From assembly GCA_037576215.1 (NCBI GenBank), contig JBANDB010000002.1, positions 4,154,001-4,218,000 on the forward strand: 64,000 nucleotides of DNA, in the 5' to 3' direction. The translations under genes and the position numbers were made by a program. Origin of the DNA: Armillaria gallica (Eukaryota > Basidiomycota > Agaricomycetes > Agaricales > Physalacriaceae). Of this stretch, positions 1 through 11,705 are shown piece by piece. Each line of letters starts with the position of its first letter. The stretch's first letter is position 1. A model generated the notes under the pieces. The model ran no database searches and was not told the origin of the DNA. It worked only from the letters and a program-made list of their open reading frames with translations.

Positions 1-850
1 TGATGCACCTTCAAAATCACTTAGAGAAAGTGATATGTATTGAAGATTAGATGCGGCGACATCGCACAGGCGGGCGATGACTGGGTGAGCTTCTTCCTCC
101 ATCTCCAATTCAATAACGCAACGGCGCCATGAGTGAACACGACTACACACAGCATCAAGGATGCTAGAGTCGAGGTCGCAGCCGTTGTTATTGGCGGCTT
201 CGATCCTTACATCTAACAGGGAGCCGGCTGCGCGATTCAAGTACGTATACACGCACTCCCTCCAAGAGTCGGCTGAAATGGTGATACGACACCAAAGAAG
301 TCGTGTGGATATCGCAACGTTTCGCCAGTAGGAACTGACTTTGGAAACGGAAAGCTCGAGAGGAAGACTTGCATGAGGAGCATCGCTCGGCATAACCGGC
401 GCGTAGTGACCCTGACTTCCGTCCTGACCGAGTAGAAAGATGTACGACAATATTTCGGGGGGAAAGGATTGAGCAGAAACTGGAGGCTTCCCATTGCCTG
501 AGAGAGGCTCAGGCATCTCTCGAGCAAGAAGTGGAGCGCTGACGGACATGACTGCCAGAGACTCTGAATGTTCGTCTGTTAACTGCGGAAGGGTCGGCAC
601 TGGAAATTTAAAAGTATTAGCATACGTACCACCACTGCATCCATCTGAGTCGGCTTTGATGCAAAACTTGTGGGCGTGTTCACTCTGACTGTGAAGGCTT
701 CGTGTTCGTATTGCTCATTGGCAGATAACAGGGTCTAAGAGATGAGGTGACGACTCGGAAATTCCAACGACGAGGGAATGCGGCTTACCATATGAAGGCA
801 AATTTCTTGAATCCAGCCAAGTAGCTGGTTTGTAGGTCTACATCCATCAT
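1..850 (-). CDS. F-box domain protein (partial, 3' end off the window)
   Basis: Read on the minus strand, the frame gives an F-box-like core (PPEILSYIFLLG, about 520-420) followed by KVSSYWRNVAISTRLLW and SWRECVYTYLNR, a layout I know from the large, expanded F-box/LRR-like family of Agaricomycetes. Such proteins are thought to act as substrate adaptors of SCF ubiquitin ligases; the target is unknown. The start is uncertain. An upstream exon beginning MMDVDLQTSYLAGFKKFAF (ATG at 850) can be spliced over a roughly 100-nt intron in frame; otherwise ATGs at 549 or 516 would serve. The C-terminal repeats lie outside the window to the left. The family call is good, the 5' end weak. Confidence 0.6.
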
Positions 851-1073
851 CCGGCCTATTTCACCAAGTTCATTCTGCGATTGCGGATCGCGAAATCGTC
901 TTCTTGAACAATGCTACCTGCCATAAAAGTATAAAGGCGTGTCCTGACATAAGCTCCCAATGCTTCAAAAAACTGAAATATACGCCACAGCGCAAACTTT
1001 ACTAAAGAACTCATATGTTACAAAAGTACATGACCGCCAAATGCACGAAACTTCATATTTAGAAGGAATGAAC

Positions 1074-1930
1074 TTAAGACGTAGATTGCAAGCGCTGTGT
1101 CAACTGAACCTAGAAAAATGATGGTCAAAAGGACTTGAAGAGGAAAATACTAATCAGTAAGTTACCTCTGCCTTTGAGATGGTCCTCAATTCACCAGGTG
1201 CCGCGCAATTCTTGGTGACAGCACTGACGGCCGTCTCGATAGCCCGTCCTACTGAGCCCTTGGTAGCCACCCAGTACCTGATTTCTTCTGGGATCACTTC
1301 AATTATGGAGATACGCGGGTCATTTTCATCGCCCTTGTGCACACCATCCTCGAGGTCGCCGAAGTAAGCAGACAAGCTATACATATTTTGAGTGACGGCA
1401 TGATATTGAGGCGATGAACGCACCCAGTAGACCAATGTTTAGCAATCGTTTCTTTGTCTCGGCTGACTTTGGCTCTTCCAGAATATCTAATGGGACGTGA
1501 TCGATATGACTCGAGGCGCATATATGAAGAACTTACGAAGCCCAGCTCGTAGTGTCAGTGTTGAAGAAGCTGACGTTGACGTGCGAATCATTGTCAATCT
1601 CCTCAAACTTGTGGCTCGCGTTGTTGGCAACAAAGGCGAGAACCAACTGAGTTCCGCTGAAAGCTACGACGAGGATCAGTCAAGATGGACCAGGCTATCA
1701 ATTTTCGTGGACATACGAGCGGAGGGCATCATGGCGCGAGAGTGGAGATGGCCATCTGCAGACCTTGTGGTGAGCATACCGGTCTTTACGGATTGGACGA
1801 TCTCATGTAGTCCTTCCTAGTATGAGCACGGTACGAGTTCCATGTGACATGAAGTACCTTCAATCTTTTGTTGAGGGGTGAGGTCGTTGTTTTCGGCCTT
1901 CGCAGTGTAGGGGTCAAGACTGGTAACCAT
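1074..1930 (-). CDS. Bli-3-like FMN-binding split-barrel protein
   Basis: The spliced product of about 205 residues starts MVTSLDPYTAKAENNDLTPQQ and carries GMLTTRSADGHLHSRAM, HVNVSFFNTDTTSW and AYFGDLEDG...NDPRISIIEV. This is the pattern of the pyridoxamine-phosphate-oxidase-like family that includes Neurospora Bli-3 and bacterial general stress protein 26. The proteins bind flavin; the reaction is not established. Six exons are needed: 1858-1930 is the first, the second starts at 1812 using an internal AG, and the last (1074-1109) ends EVQLTQ and stops at TAA. All introns are GT-AG and 45-60 nt. A TATA-like element and two cAMP-response-type sites lie just upstream, consistent with stress control. 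No defect is seen. Confidence 0.85.
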
Positions 1931-1978
1931 GATGGGTAGTCGAAGGGGTGAAAGTGGGGGCCGTTACGATTGTCCTGG

Positions 1979-2046
1979 AATATATACGAGAAACGAGACT
2001 TGACGTCATGTGGCAGTTAGACGAGCTTTGAACACGAAATGACGTC
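1979..2046 (-). promoter_or_regulatory. Promoter of the Bli-3-like gene: TATA plus two CRE-type sites
   Basis: Upstream of the ATG at 1930 lie a TATATA-like stretch (about 1980-1985), a perfect palindromic TGACGTCA (2001-2008) and a second TGACGTC about 33 bp further out (from about 2040). TGACGTCA is the known binding site of Atf1/CREB-type bZIP factors, which control stress genes in fungi. The functional role is inferred from position only. Confidence 0.5.
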
Positions 2047-2244
2047 GCTCCATCGTCAATCTGGAATTTTGTGTCAATTATGGCCGAAAGGAACCAGAAT
2101 AATGAGCAATCGCCTCACTGCCTGAGTCCCACTGAGTATAACAGAGGGCGATCAGAAACACCTTATCAAAGTGACGGCATTTTGAGCAGAGAATTATATG
2201 TATAAAAGATGGTGTAGACAAGTGGTGTATGGACGTGACGGTAT

Positions 2245-2956
2245 CTACTGCAAGCCAGGGATAGATGAAGAGGCTGGCTGTTGGGGAGCCATCGACGCAG
2301 GCACTGTGTATCATATATATAAGCAAGAGCTGAATTGGAAAAAGATGGTAGCGCACATGGGGCCATCTGTGGCCGTTGTCCTTCACTAAATACTCGTGAT
2401 ACAAGAACACCAACTCCCTCGAACACGCCAAGAAGGATACCACATGCTATGGCAGAGCCTAAAGCAGATTTTGGACCACCTGAGTATCAGAAAAAGGGAA
2501 CGGTTAGTCACTGTAAAGGAAAGACGAAACAGTAGCGTACTTCGAGCGGCTAGACATCCACCAGTCATGAATCCGGATATGATGGCATTCCATGCATCCT
2601 CTTTTTGTCTCCAGCCCTTCACAGCACAATCGAATGTTGAGAACATTCCTCCCCATACACCAAAATTACCGCCTGTCACTGGCGCTCGGGCCTTCATGGA
2701 TGATATGGCACCGACAAACCGTTCACCCTGAACGAAGCAGTAAGAAGGAATTCTTTTGAATATAGCATGCACGCACTCTGGGGGAGTTTCGGGCACCCTT
2801 AATGCTATACCAGATACCGCCACCAACGGCACCCATTGCGAATGCACCACCGAAGTCATTGAGAATTACCCAGGGACTGAGACATGTTTAGCGTGCTTGT
2901 AAACCGATACGGAAAGACGCTTGCCAAGGATCGCGGGAATGGTCTGCGTGGGCCAT
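2245..2956 (-). CDS. TIM17: Mitochondrial inner-membrane import translocase subunit TIM17
   Basis: TIM17 is a core subunit of the TIM23 complex, which moves presequence proteins across the mitochondrial inner membrane. The spliced product (about 166 residues) begins [11 protein letters not shown] and contains [30 protein letters not shown] and FSTFDCAV, near-invariant in the family, with four membrane segments. The C-terminal tail is short and Pro/Ala/Ser-rich, ending IPGLQ. The first exon (2925-2956) is joined to the second at 2876 through a GC-AG intron: this restores the conserved RDPCP-VIL junction. A GT donor six bases on would also stay in frame but would replace that motif with DPWQAP. 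The gene is divergent from the zinc-finger gene at 3161. Confidence 0.93.
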
Positions 2957-3044
2957 TGAAGAGAAAAAGGAGATGTGGGGGAGGGGAGGCGGATGAGATT
3001 CGGGAATCGGAAGTCGGAATGAAAAAGTTTCTTTCCCACAAGAG

Positions 3045-3062
3045 CACGTGATGCAAACGCGT
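3045..3062. promoter_or_regulatory. CACGTG E-box and ACGCGT element in a divergent promoter
   Basis: The 204-bp gap between TIM17 and the zinc-finger gene holds CACGTG (3045-3050) and ACGCGT (3057-3062). CACGTG is the site of Cbf1-type bHLH factors, ACGCGT the MluI cell-cycle box of yeasts. Either may be chance; there is no experimental support here. Confidence 0.35.
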
Positions 3063-3160
3063 TGACATAATCACAAAACAATCGGCAACACAGGTCTCAA
3101 CATCCAACATAGCTTCAACTTGGACCATCATCTCTGACCATCACAGTGCCACCAAAAACA

Positions 3161-5361
3161 ATGGAACTCACCCCGGCGTCTGCCGCGCGTCGCTTTATGA
3201 AGGTCCACGTCCAGATCCCTCCTTCCCCCCTTCGCCTATATAACAGGCCTGTCTTGGCCTCCCCCGCTCCTACCACCAGCAGTTGCCTCAAAGAAAATAC
3301 GACTCTCCCAAGGATACCCAGTGGTATGACGATGAAGAGAAAAGCAGATGATCAAGAGATAATTGGCTCAACTGCCAAGAAAGCTAAATCGACTCCTACG
3401 GATGCGCCAGGTGTATATTGCCATCAGTGTAATAGGAAGCGCGACCCTGCCGGTGAGTCTTAGCAGTGACACTTTGCAAGGTCACCTAAATGTTGCTCTC
3501 AGATTGTCTTCAATGCACCGCGATGCAAACGCGTTCTGGTCAAGTTATACCGCGTCGTTGCGCCGTGAAATTCTGCCGTAGCTGTCTCAAGAATCGATAC
3601 GACGAAAATTTGGACACCCTCAAGCTGTCTGCTGGCTTAGTCGGCGAAGAGGGCCATATTAAAGAAGCAGGCTACGTATTTAGGTATGCCTGCGACTGAA
3701 GCTCTGTTGCTCTCACTAATAGCCTCGTCTGTAGATGCTATAAATGCAGGGACATGTGCAACTGTTGGCGCTGCAGAAAGGTTAAAGGACTGGCACCTAT
3801 TGGGTAAAATTTTTGTCGACGTTATCGATACAGTATATTGATATATCTGTCAGGAACCAACTGCAAATTGCCCGTAAAGAAGGCAACAAATCTTCGGGTC
3901 CTAAGATCGCGAATGCCGTTTCTTCTGTAAACAACGACTCCAAAGGACCTACCTCTACCAAGGTCCATACCACTACTGTCAAGAAGACAAAGAAGAGAAT
4001 CATGCCAAACGTAGCCTGGACCAGCCTCAAATCAAATCTCAGTGCTGCTGACGCTGAAGCACGGATTTTCATCAGAGAGTTTGTTCTTCGCTTTGCACAG
4101 TCAATGGGATCAGCTATCAGCAAAGCCCATCTTGAAGAGATGGCTCTTATTGGAGGGAGAGGACGTGCCAGTGACGATGACGAATTGGTCGAATGGGTAA
4201 GCGAACCTGCCATCAAGTCCATTCTGTTGTGGTTGTTGGGTCTTTTATCGTCCGAAGAAGGCGACGGGTCTATTGAGAAGGTGATGAACAAATTATTTCC
4301 ATCACGCTTGTCTACTCACATCCTTTCTTAGCTGATCAAAGTCTGCTCTAAAGATATCCGAGGATCGGGTGCTAACCTCAACAAGATGTGGGATAGTCTC
4401 GCTGTCCTACGTCACTCTATCGAGAATACCAACGGCGCAATCTTCATACCTGACCCTCTGCCCTGTTCGGACTCGGCAGTAACACACAACACACGCAGTT
4501 CCCGAGGTTCGAACCGTCCCGACAACTCAATTTTTATCGCATCTTCAGCACAACTAGTTCCTGTCGTCCTTAGTCTCATAGATTCAGTGCTTCAGACCCA
4601 GACTATCAGAACCGAAATCGAGGATGGCGTGAAACTCGGAAAAGATCAGACTAGAGAAAAACAAGAAGCGGTGAGAAAGGAGCATGAACGGTGGGAAGGT
4701 ATGAAAGGGTTGACGGATAATAAGAAAGGGCCCGAGGTTTGTCACTTTCCATACTCCGTTGTATACGATACTGAATTCGGCCAATTCACAGGCGCAAGAA
4801 CTCAAAGTAAAACGTCGCGAGCATAAAGAAATCATCGAAAGCTTGGACAGCGCCCTCAAGGTTGTCTCTTACGATTTCTCTGTGCGCTCGGGACCTTTGG
4901 GCACCGATGGAGATGGCAGAATCTACTGGGCCCTCTCACCCGGCGTAAACGATCGCCAATATGCCATGCAGTATGTTTCCGCAATGGCAGCGGGAACCAA
5001 GAAACCCAAGAAAGGGAAAGGCTGTACTCGCGCAGGAAAGGATGAATCGCCTCTGTCGGACTGGTCATCTTTCATTGCTGTTTGGGGTCAGAAACCGAAG
5101 ACGGCTACGCTATTAACATCCGAAGAAGACAGTGACGAGGATACAGAGATGGACCAATGGTGGGGTTTCTCGGATCTTGAGGACATCAGGAAGCTAGCGG
5201 ATTGGCTTTTCATTGTTTCAGGTCTGGAAGAAGATGGTCCAGAAAGTCCCCCGACCGTCGGTGAGGCTGTCAGAAATGGTAATTCTATCAAAACGCTCGT
5301 TCATAATTTGAAAGAGTATGCAACCGTTCTGGCTTGGAGATGCAAGGATGACAATGAATAG
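3161..5361 (+). CDS. zf-4CXXC_R1 zinc-finger chromatin protein
   Basis: The product starts MELTPASAARRFMKVHVQ. Residues roughly 85-180 hold a Cys-rich array: CHQCNRK, CLQCTAMQ, KFCRSCLKNRYDE, then CYKCRDMCNCWRCRKVKG. This matches the zinc-finger domain of the MAO-A repressor R1/CDCA7 type (zf-4CXXC_R1). Downstream it has a basic linker, a helical region (NVAWTSLKSNLSAADAEARIFIREFVLRF is its core) and a C-terminal part with FSVRSGPLGTDGDGRIYWAL, like WHIM/DDT-type chromatin-remodeller motifs. I infer a nuclear DNA- or nucleosome-binding role. Introns at about 3453, 3685, 3808, 4281 and 4737 are GT-AG and keep frame throughout. The GTG at 3146 is not taken as start. No exact orthologue name can be given. 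Confidence 0.8.
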
Positions 5362-5450
5362 ATTTCATCTTGTCGGAGAATGTTTCTGTTACTTATCATT
5401 ATTTCTTTCCTCGATCTGTTATAATACGTTGACGCTGACATAGATAATCC

Positions 5451-6032
5451 CTACGATACATTTGTATACCGGTGCTGTAATGTTACAGCTAACTCTTCTT
5501 GTCCCATTGCGCGACGATTACACACACGAATGCGCTCAGCGAGACGAACCGCAAGAACATGTTTACACTTCGAAGATCCTTCAGTGACGATGCAGGGGGA
5601 AGGCAGTGAGATGCTGACCATCAAGTGCGTCTTATAGAGCAAAACGGAATATATATATGCAGGACAAGAACAAAAACTGGATGCAGGGCCAAGGCTTAGA
5701 CCAATGTTGACTGTGTGTGTTCCAGTAGACCCAGCAACTTCGTAATGGACGTGCCCCGAGATGGTTTCATACTTGATGACTGCCATGTAGAGTCAAATTG
5801 AATCAGACAATAAGAAGCGAGCATAAGATATTACCGTTCTCTCTGTCTATAATATCTAGCGCGGCAAGGATTAATGAATCGGGAAAGACTGCCTGGAGTC
5901 GGTGCAAGGCATCATCCGTCACTGAAAATATTAGTGGCATATTCTCAATATATCTGCAAGATAGACGCTACCTCCTGTAGGTTCTACGGAGTCTATTATA
6001 GCGTCAGCTAGTTGCAGAATAGAAAGCGACAT
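5451..6032 (-). CDS. SWS1: Sws1/ZSWIM7-like SWIM zinc-finger recombination factor
   Basis: The spliced product (about 141 residues) begins MSLSILQLADAIIDSVEPTG and contains the SWIM signature: FCSCPAY, then CKHVLAVRLAER, i.e. CxC...CxH. In yeasts and mammals, Sws1/Shu2-family proteins form the Shu complex with Rad51 paralogues and promote homologous recombination. The SWIM motif is split by an intron of about 50 nt between the CxC and CxH halves; two further introns lie near the N-terminus. The gene stops at TAG (5451-5453). It shares a 106-bp divergent promoter with TRM11. The family call is strong; orthology to Sws1 rather than another short SWIM protein is inferred from size and layout. 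Confidence 0.82.
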
Positions 6033-6138
6033 TGCTTGAGGTTGTCCGGGATCATAGCAGTCGAGGTCAGAGATGTCGGCCCGGTGTTCCGCGTCGAGAG
6101 CAGAGTTTCGGTGGCGGTGCAGCAGCATCCATCTCAAA

Positions 6139-7982
6139 ATGACGGTCCAGTATCTTTTTTTCTTCGCCCAAGCGCATCATGAATTTCGCATACCAGAGCT
6201 ACTCTCACTTTCGAAAATGTTTGGTTTTGACTTGAAATTGCCTGAAAATCCAGAAGATCAGGACCCCACACGTCCTTTTCTAATTGTCGGTCTCCAATGC
6301 GAGGAGCACGCTCGATTGCTCGCGAGTCGAAGTATTTTGATCAAGTGTGTCGCGTTTTGTTTCGTGACTCCTGGTCTGACATTGCTACCAGATCGGTCTA
6401 CGAATACTACGGTCACGGATCGACGTATGAAGATCTCCATCTCTGCAATCGTCGCAATCGCGACAAATGGGCAAATACATACCAGACACGTCCTTCAAGT
6501 TTCTTGTCACGGCATACAATCATAAAATACCTCAGTCACGACAAAGAGAAATTGTTGAAAGTTTTGCCTATATGGGTTTCTTGGGGAAGATAGACATGAA
6601 GAATCCCGACATCGTGTTGGCTTGTTTTGAAGAGTGTACGTCTTGTTCACTACCTGCATGGTGATCCTTGCTAATATGTTCTCATACAGACATCGACAGG
6701 CATGGCATCACCCGAGAAAAACATGAAGGAGATGGCTCGTTTAGACAAGTGTATTTTGGGAGGCTGGTACGTTAGGTCGTCAATCTTTTAACGCGCACTC
6801 ATATTGTGTTCCTCAAGGTCGCCACAGGCTCCGCTCGTTCTCTCATAACCAAGTTCGACGTGAAGAAGCGATCATACTATGGGAACACCAGTATGGAAGC
6901 CGAAATCTCCCTTCTCATGGCCAATCAGACGCTGGTCAGTATAGCATCTTGACGGTGAAACTTTATAATCTGATTTTTGTTCACAGGCGTCCCCCGGTAA
7001 GCTGATTTACGATCCTTTCATGGGAACAGGAAGTATGGCCTATGTAGGTCAATCTCAGTTTTTGACCAAAGTCAGTGTTTCAGTAAGGAATGCAGCCGAC
7101 AGCTTACTTTGGTGCGCAAATTTTTGGATCTGATATTGATGGACGACAAATGAGGGGAAAAGGTGACCTCTAGTCATACATATCGCATACAAATTTATCA
7201 TTTCATTTCTCTTGTACTAGGTGACACTCCTGGCATCATAAGAGCAGCAACGCAGTATGGAGTGGCAACAAGAATTATGGATCTATGCACTTTCGACATC
7301 ACACAAAATCCTTGGCGATGCGGAGACCTTTTTGATGCTATTATAACCGATCCTCCTTGTACGTTCATCCTTAGAGTCGTTACCAGTGAAAATACGTTGC
7401 TGACTTCTCTCAAGACGGTGTTCGGGCCGGTGCTAAAAGATTAGGTCGGAAACGAGAGTTGAGTCCTGCTAGAATGACAGCGTATCTTGAGCATAGGGCA
7501 TCTCCAAGACCGTACTTATCATTCTGGTATCGTCTTCTTGCTAATGTCACTGACATCGGTACAGGGACGATCAACCTTACATCCCTCCAACAAAACCGTA
7601 TGAACTTTCCCGGCTTGCCGTTGACCTTGTGCTACTTTCTAGGTATTTACTAAAGCCTGGAGGGAGGCTAGTGTTTTTCCTCCCCACCGTGACAGACGAA
7701 TACGAAGAGGTGGATATATACTCCATGCTTTGTCCTGGGATGGAGGTGATCGCGAACTCGTTACAAGATTTTGGGTCATGGGGCCGTAGAGTCAGTGGCA
7801 ACTCGTTACCAGTTTGTATAGCTGACTGAGTTCCTGCCAAGCTCGTAACCATACAAAAAACCACCAGCGACACTTATCTGCCGCCTGTGCTTGAAGCGCA
7901 GGAACCTCCGGAGCGCCAGCATGTTCCGGCACACAAAGACTTCCGTGAAAAATACTTTCGTGGATTTAAACCTGAGAGCTAA
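6139..7982 (+). CDS. TRM11: tRNA guanosine-2-N2 methyltransferase catalytic subunit TRM11 (apparent 1-nt frameshift)
   Basis: TRM11 with TRM112 methylates G10 of tRNAs. The product begins MTVQYLFFFAQAHHEFR, has an N-terminal THUMP-like part (SVYEYYGHGSTYEDLH) and a C-terminal methyltransferase domain with DPFMGTGSMAY, FGSDIDGRQMRGKG and the catalytic DPPYGVRAGAKR, formed by splicing across an intron at about 7360. The end is YFRGFKPES. Seven introns of about 50 nt fit. Near 6471 the conserved text runs RDKW in one frame and KYIPDTSFKFLV in the next: one base seems missing in TGGGCAAATAC. A long intron could bypass it only by deleting conserved sequence, so I favour a sequence error or true frameshift. 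Divergent from SWS1. Confidence 0.88.
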
Positions 7983-8077
7983 TTATGCGAAGTCATTAGT
8001 ACATTTAGATTCTAGTTTATAGATCAAGCAAATTAAATGTGACAGTTAACAAACGACGAAGAAAGGTATCGACTATG

Positions 8078-10248
8078 TCACAGCGGAGCTTCCTCGTCCG
8101 TTCTCCTTGTCTGCGTCGACTCTTGGAGTTTGATTTCATCCATGTGTTTCCTTACTTGCTTTCCCTGCAGGAGAGCCACAAATGAAGCCGCAACTAACAC
8201 GAACGCCCCATTGAATATCAATGCCCGGCGCATGTTAAGAGGTGGCTCTGCATCCGAACCAGCTCTCAATGCATCCATCACTAGAAGGTCTATGAGCGAC
8301 TGCTGACAAGGAACGAAGAGTGAAACGACGAACCCAATATAAACATGATAGCGAAAAGATTTCCTCTGTTGACTTCGTGAGAAACACAAATGAATGGAAT
8401 GATCAATGCGTACCCAAACCATAACAATGAGGAGCTTGCGTCCGCGTTCCTGGTTAGATCACAGGCCAACTCAAGTGCAACTGGTAGCATGGGAACAGAT
8501 CCGATCCCTAGAATGGTCATGATGGCGAACAGTCCGCCAGAATTATTTGGCTTCACTATCAACATTCTATCCTTAGTAGTGTATCAAAAGAAGTGTTTCA
8601 CCAGACGCACCTGCCCAAATCATGGACAACCACACCACAGCCACGATGGGTATTGCGATCTTCGTTGTGATGGCGAGATGCCTAGTAAACACTCTGTCGA
8701 AAAGTGGCGCAGTGACTATTGCAGCAACGATGCCCGTTAGAAGTAGACATGCCTTTGATAGATGAATCAATGGTGTATCAGAAACGAGAGGCTGGCTCAC
8801 CCCCATTAGTCCGCTAGTATCAGAAGAATAACCAACAGGTTCCTGGTCCCAATGTCAGTCTTAGCAGATGTTGCACGAAATTTTACCAACCAGAATTTGT
8901 GCCGACAATAAGGCGAAGGTATTGGTTCTAAAGAAAATCATCTTAACAAATACTACAGTAACAAAACTTCACTTACGCGGCCACTAGCGAGGAGAAGATG
9001 ATCCATATGATCCCAAAATCAAGGCGTTCTCTCGGAGTCATATGATATTCTCCCGGCGTCTTATCTAGACCTGCAACCCGTTTGATGAAGGAGAGAAGAG
9101 ACGGAGGTGTTCGGGATGCAGCATAGGCTTTCGTGAATGTCAGTTAGCATATGAAATAAAGTTGCGAAGGAGCAAGCATACTGGGTGGCGTAGGAGGAGC
9201 GGTTCTTATGAGAAACACGAATGGAGTCGCAGCAGTCGATATGATGCCAAGGACAAGAATCTGTCAACTTTACGATCAATTGGAGCCTGGAAGCTAACGA
9301 GGAGAAGAGGGGACGAAGATGTTCTGACGTACCGAATGCCGAGTGTCACCTACAAGAGGGCTGAGGAGCTGTCCAATGGCGCCCCCGATAGGATTAGCTA
9401 TGAATCCGTGTCAATAGGATACACATCGAGGGTTAGTTATAGGATAAACACACAGATAGCTATGATCATGGTAGCGGTTGTCCTCCCCTGCAGGTTGAAC
9501 CAAGTCTCGGAATACTTTGGACCGAGCACTTGGTAGATAGGCTGGGCAACGGACGCAAATAGCTGATGCTTCTAGTGAGAAGGAAAACGAAACAGACAAC
9601 TGCTCGGCTTACTTGACCGAACATGAGTAAAGCATAAGAGCTCTGTGCAGAGAGAGATTTGACAGTCCCTGCGTATCTTAACCATGAAGAGAGAATTAAA
9701 CACAAAGCGCCGACATCACACTGAATTCAGAGTCAGGGAGGTAGATCCTAGTGAGCAGAGTGATACGCACGCATCGTCGAAGGCCATATCGAGATATAAA
9801 TGGCGGAATGAGAATGGCCACAGGCAGGTAGATGCAGGCCATTATATTCCCCAGCCAGTTAACTCGGTTTAAAGAGAAGCCAAATTCAAGAGAGGCTATA
9901 GAACACCAATGAGGACACATGCAATCCGAGACGGTGTGCGCTTACTTTCATTGGATATGGGCCCAAACCATGGCCAACTCATAGCAGCGACGACGTTCAA
10001 AACAATCTGTAAGCTTGCAAGTTAATTCTGTGAGATCGTAGAGAGTTGATTGAACAGACCAATCCTACGACGCCGACAAAGCGCCGTTTGTAGAGACGAT
10101 ACTCGAGGGGAGACTGAGCCACATTAGAGGTGATGCTGATAGGATCTACGAGAGGGTCCTCCTTGTCTCGTTTGATAGGCTGTAGATCTAGTAGTTCCTG
10201 GTCGAGGACAGCCTTTTCCAGCTGTTGTTGAGACGAGTCGACGCTCAT
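8078..10248 (-). CDS. Major facilitator transporter, SLC49 (FLVCR/DIRC2)-like
   Basis: Translation from ATG 10248 gives a short cytosolic N-terminus (MSVDSSQQQLEKAVLDQE) and then many membrane segments broken by introns. Recognisable blocks are YKRRFVGVV, AAMSWPWFGPISNE, NRVNWLGNIMACIYLPVA, YAGTVKSLS, and QVLGPKYSETWFNLQGRTT followed by NPIGGAIGQLLSP. These are typical of the SLC49 group of MFS carriers, linked to heme, choline or pyridoxine transport in animals; the fungal substrate is unknown. The last exon (8078 to about 8290) encodes RRALIFNGAFVLVAASFVALLQG and a charged tail ending TDEEAPL. About ten introns are needed; I did not fix each. Divergent from the gene at 10452. Confidence 0.8.
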
Positions 10249-10451
10249 TGCTGCAGGAGAGGACGACCGTGGCTTCTAGGCAAACCTCGTACTCATCAGA
10301 CACTTTTATCGCAGGCACCGCGTGAATCAGAAGTACCCATGGGCCTAATACGGGCTCGGCGGTCGAACAGATGGCCAGGGGGCCATGTGTACTGATGTAT
10401 GACATGTGAAATTGACGTAAGGTTACCGTACATCTCCTTTTATCTGCCACC

Positions 10452-11424
10452 ATGAGTGAATACTGGGTCTCGAAGAAAAAGTACTTTTGCAAGTACTGCG
10501 ACATCTATATTGCCGACGATGCTCCTTCTCGACAACAACATGAGAATGGTCTTCGACACAAGGGAAATCGAGACAGGTTCATTCGAGGGTTGTACAAGGA
10601 GGGTGAAAGAAGGAAGAAGGACCAGGCAGAGGAGCAACGTGAAATGGCCAGGGTGGAACAGGTGTGTGCATATTATATCTAATCTTTATTCTGCCTTGAC
10701 TTCATATCAGGCTGCTCAAGCTGCATTCGCCGTAGATGTTGGTGCTGGATTTGCCAGACAGTCCACGGCACAACCGTCAACCTCCGCTGCACCACCCAAG
10801 CCAAAGCCAAAACCATCCAACCCTTTCGCAGACTACTCCACGGCCGCCTCGCTCGGATACGCTGATCCCGATGCAGAGAGAATTGCACTGGAGGCTCAGC
10901 GCCGTAGGAGCGAGGGTGTAGCTGGTAACTGGGAGGTTGTTGAGCCCACGCCAACCCAGGATACTGAGTCATCGTCGTCTGAGGTCGCGGGAGTCAAACG
11001 TCCAGCAGATGACCTCTCTAGCGAGGATTCTCGTCAATTTCAGTTACGCAAACGCACTCTAGACACGGGACTCGGTCGGATATATGATCCTGGCGCTATT
11101 CCCATTAAGCGCAAGAAGATAGAGGAGTCTGAGGCAGACATCTCTGGAAAAGCCGAATCGCCTTCGGGGAAAGAATCACTGAGCTCATCTGATGTCCCAA
11201 CGTCGAAGTGGAAAAGGGCCGGAGAGATAAATGTAGACTCAAAGGATACTGAAACACGTCCTTATGTCCCCGTTAAGGATGAAGAGGACGTCAAAACTGA
11301 AGAAAGCGTACCAGACATCAAACCTGTTATCAATGGCGACGGTTTTGCTCCTGAGAAGGGGGGAAGTTTATTCCGAAAGCGCAAATCCGTTGTAGGCGGA
11401 ACTAGAGGGAAGCGCTCAATATGA
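10452..11424 (+). CDS. U1-type (matrin) zinc-finger protein, WBP4/FBP21-like
   Basis: Two exons (10452-10661 and 10711-11424) give about 307 residues. The N-terminus MSEYWVSKKKYFCKYCDIYI...HENGLRHKGN is a C2H2 U1-type finger as in U1-C and in WBP4/FBP21, a spliceosome-associated protein. It is followed by a basic helical stretch (KEGERRKKDQAEEQREMARVEQ) and a long disordered, charged tail with SKWKRAGE and GSLFRKRKS. No clear WW domain is seen, so WBP4 identity is tentative. I infer a nuclear RNA-splicing role. The only intron follows codon 70 and is GT-AG. The neighbour at 10248 is divergent, the Smr gene converges from 11706. Confidence 0.75.
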
Positions 11425-11705
11425 CTGGTATGTATATACTCCTCACACGAAATTGCGTATTCTGATACCTGCTACCATGGATATCAGGGCGTCACTTGTT
11501 TGCAGATTTGTGCTGATGAATAGGCCACCAAACGACCCGTGATGATCGTGTTTGGCGTGGTAGACCAGGATACAATACAGTTTGAATACATTTGGCTGAC
11601 TGTTATACACAACATGTATCGTGACCTGACCAAGGTACGCTCTAGGACCATCGCACGAAAGCCATCTCAAGCATACACAGGCAGGAAAGATGATTGTATT
11701 TATAC

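Noticed and set aside
4498..4520. GGTTCGAACC resembling a tRNA B box
   Set aside because: It lies inside the coding frame of the zinc-finger gene and no A box or cloverleaf can be drawn around it.
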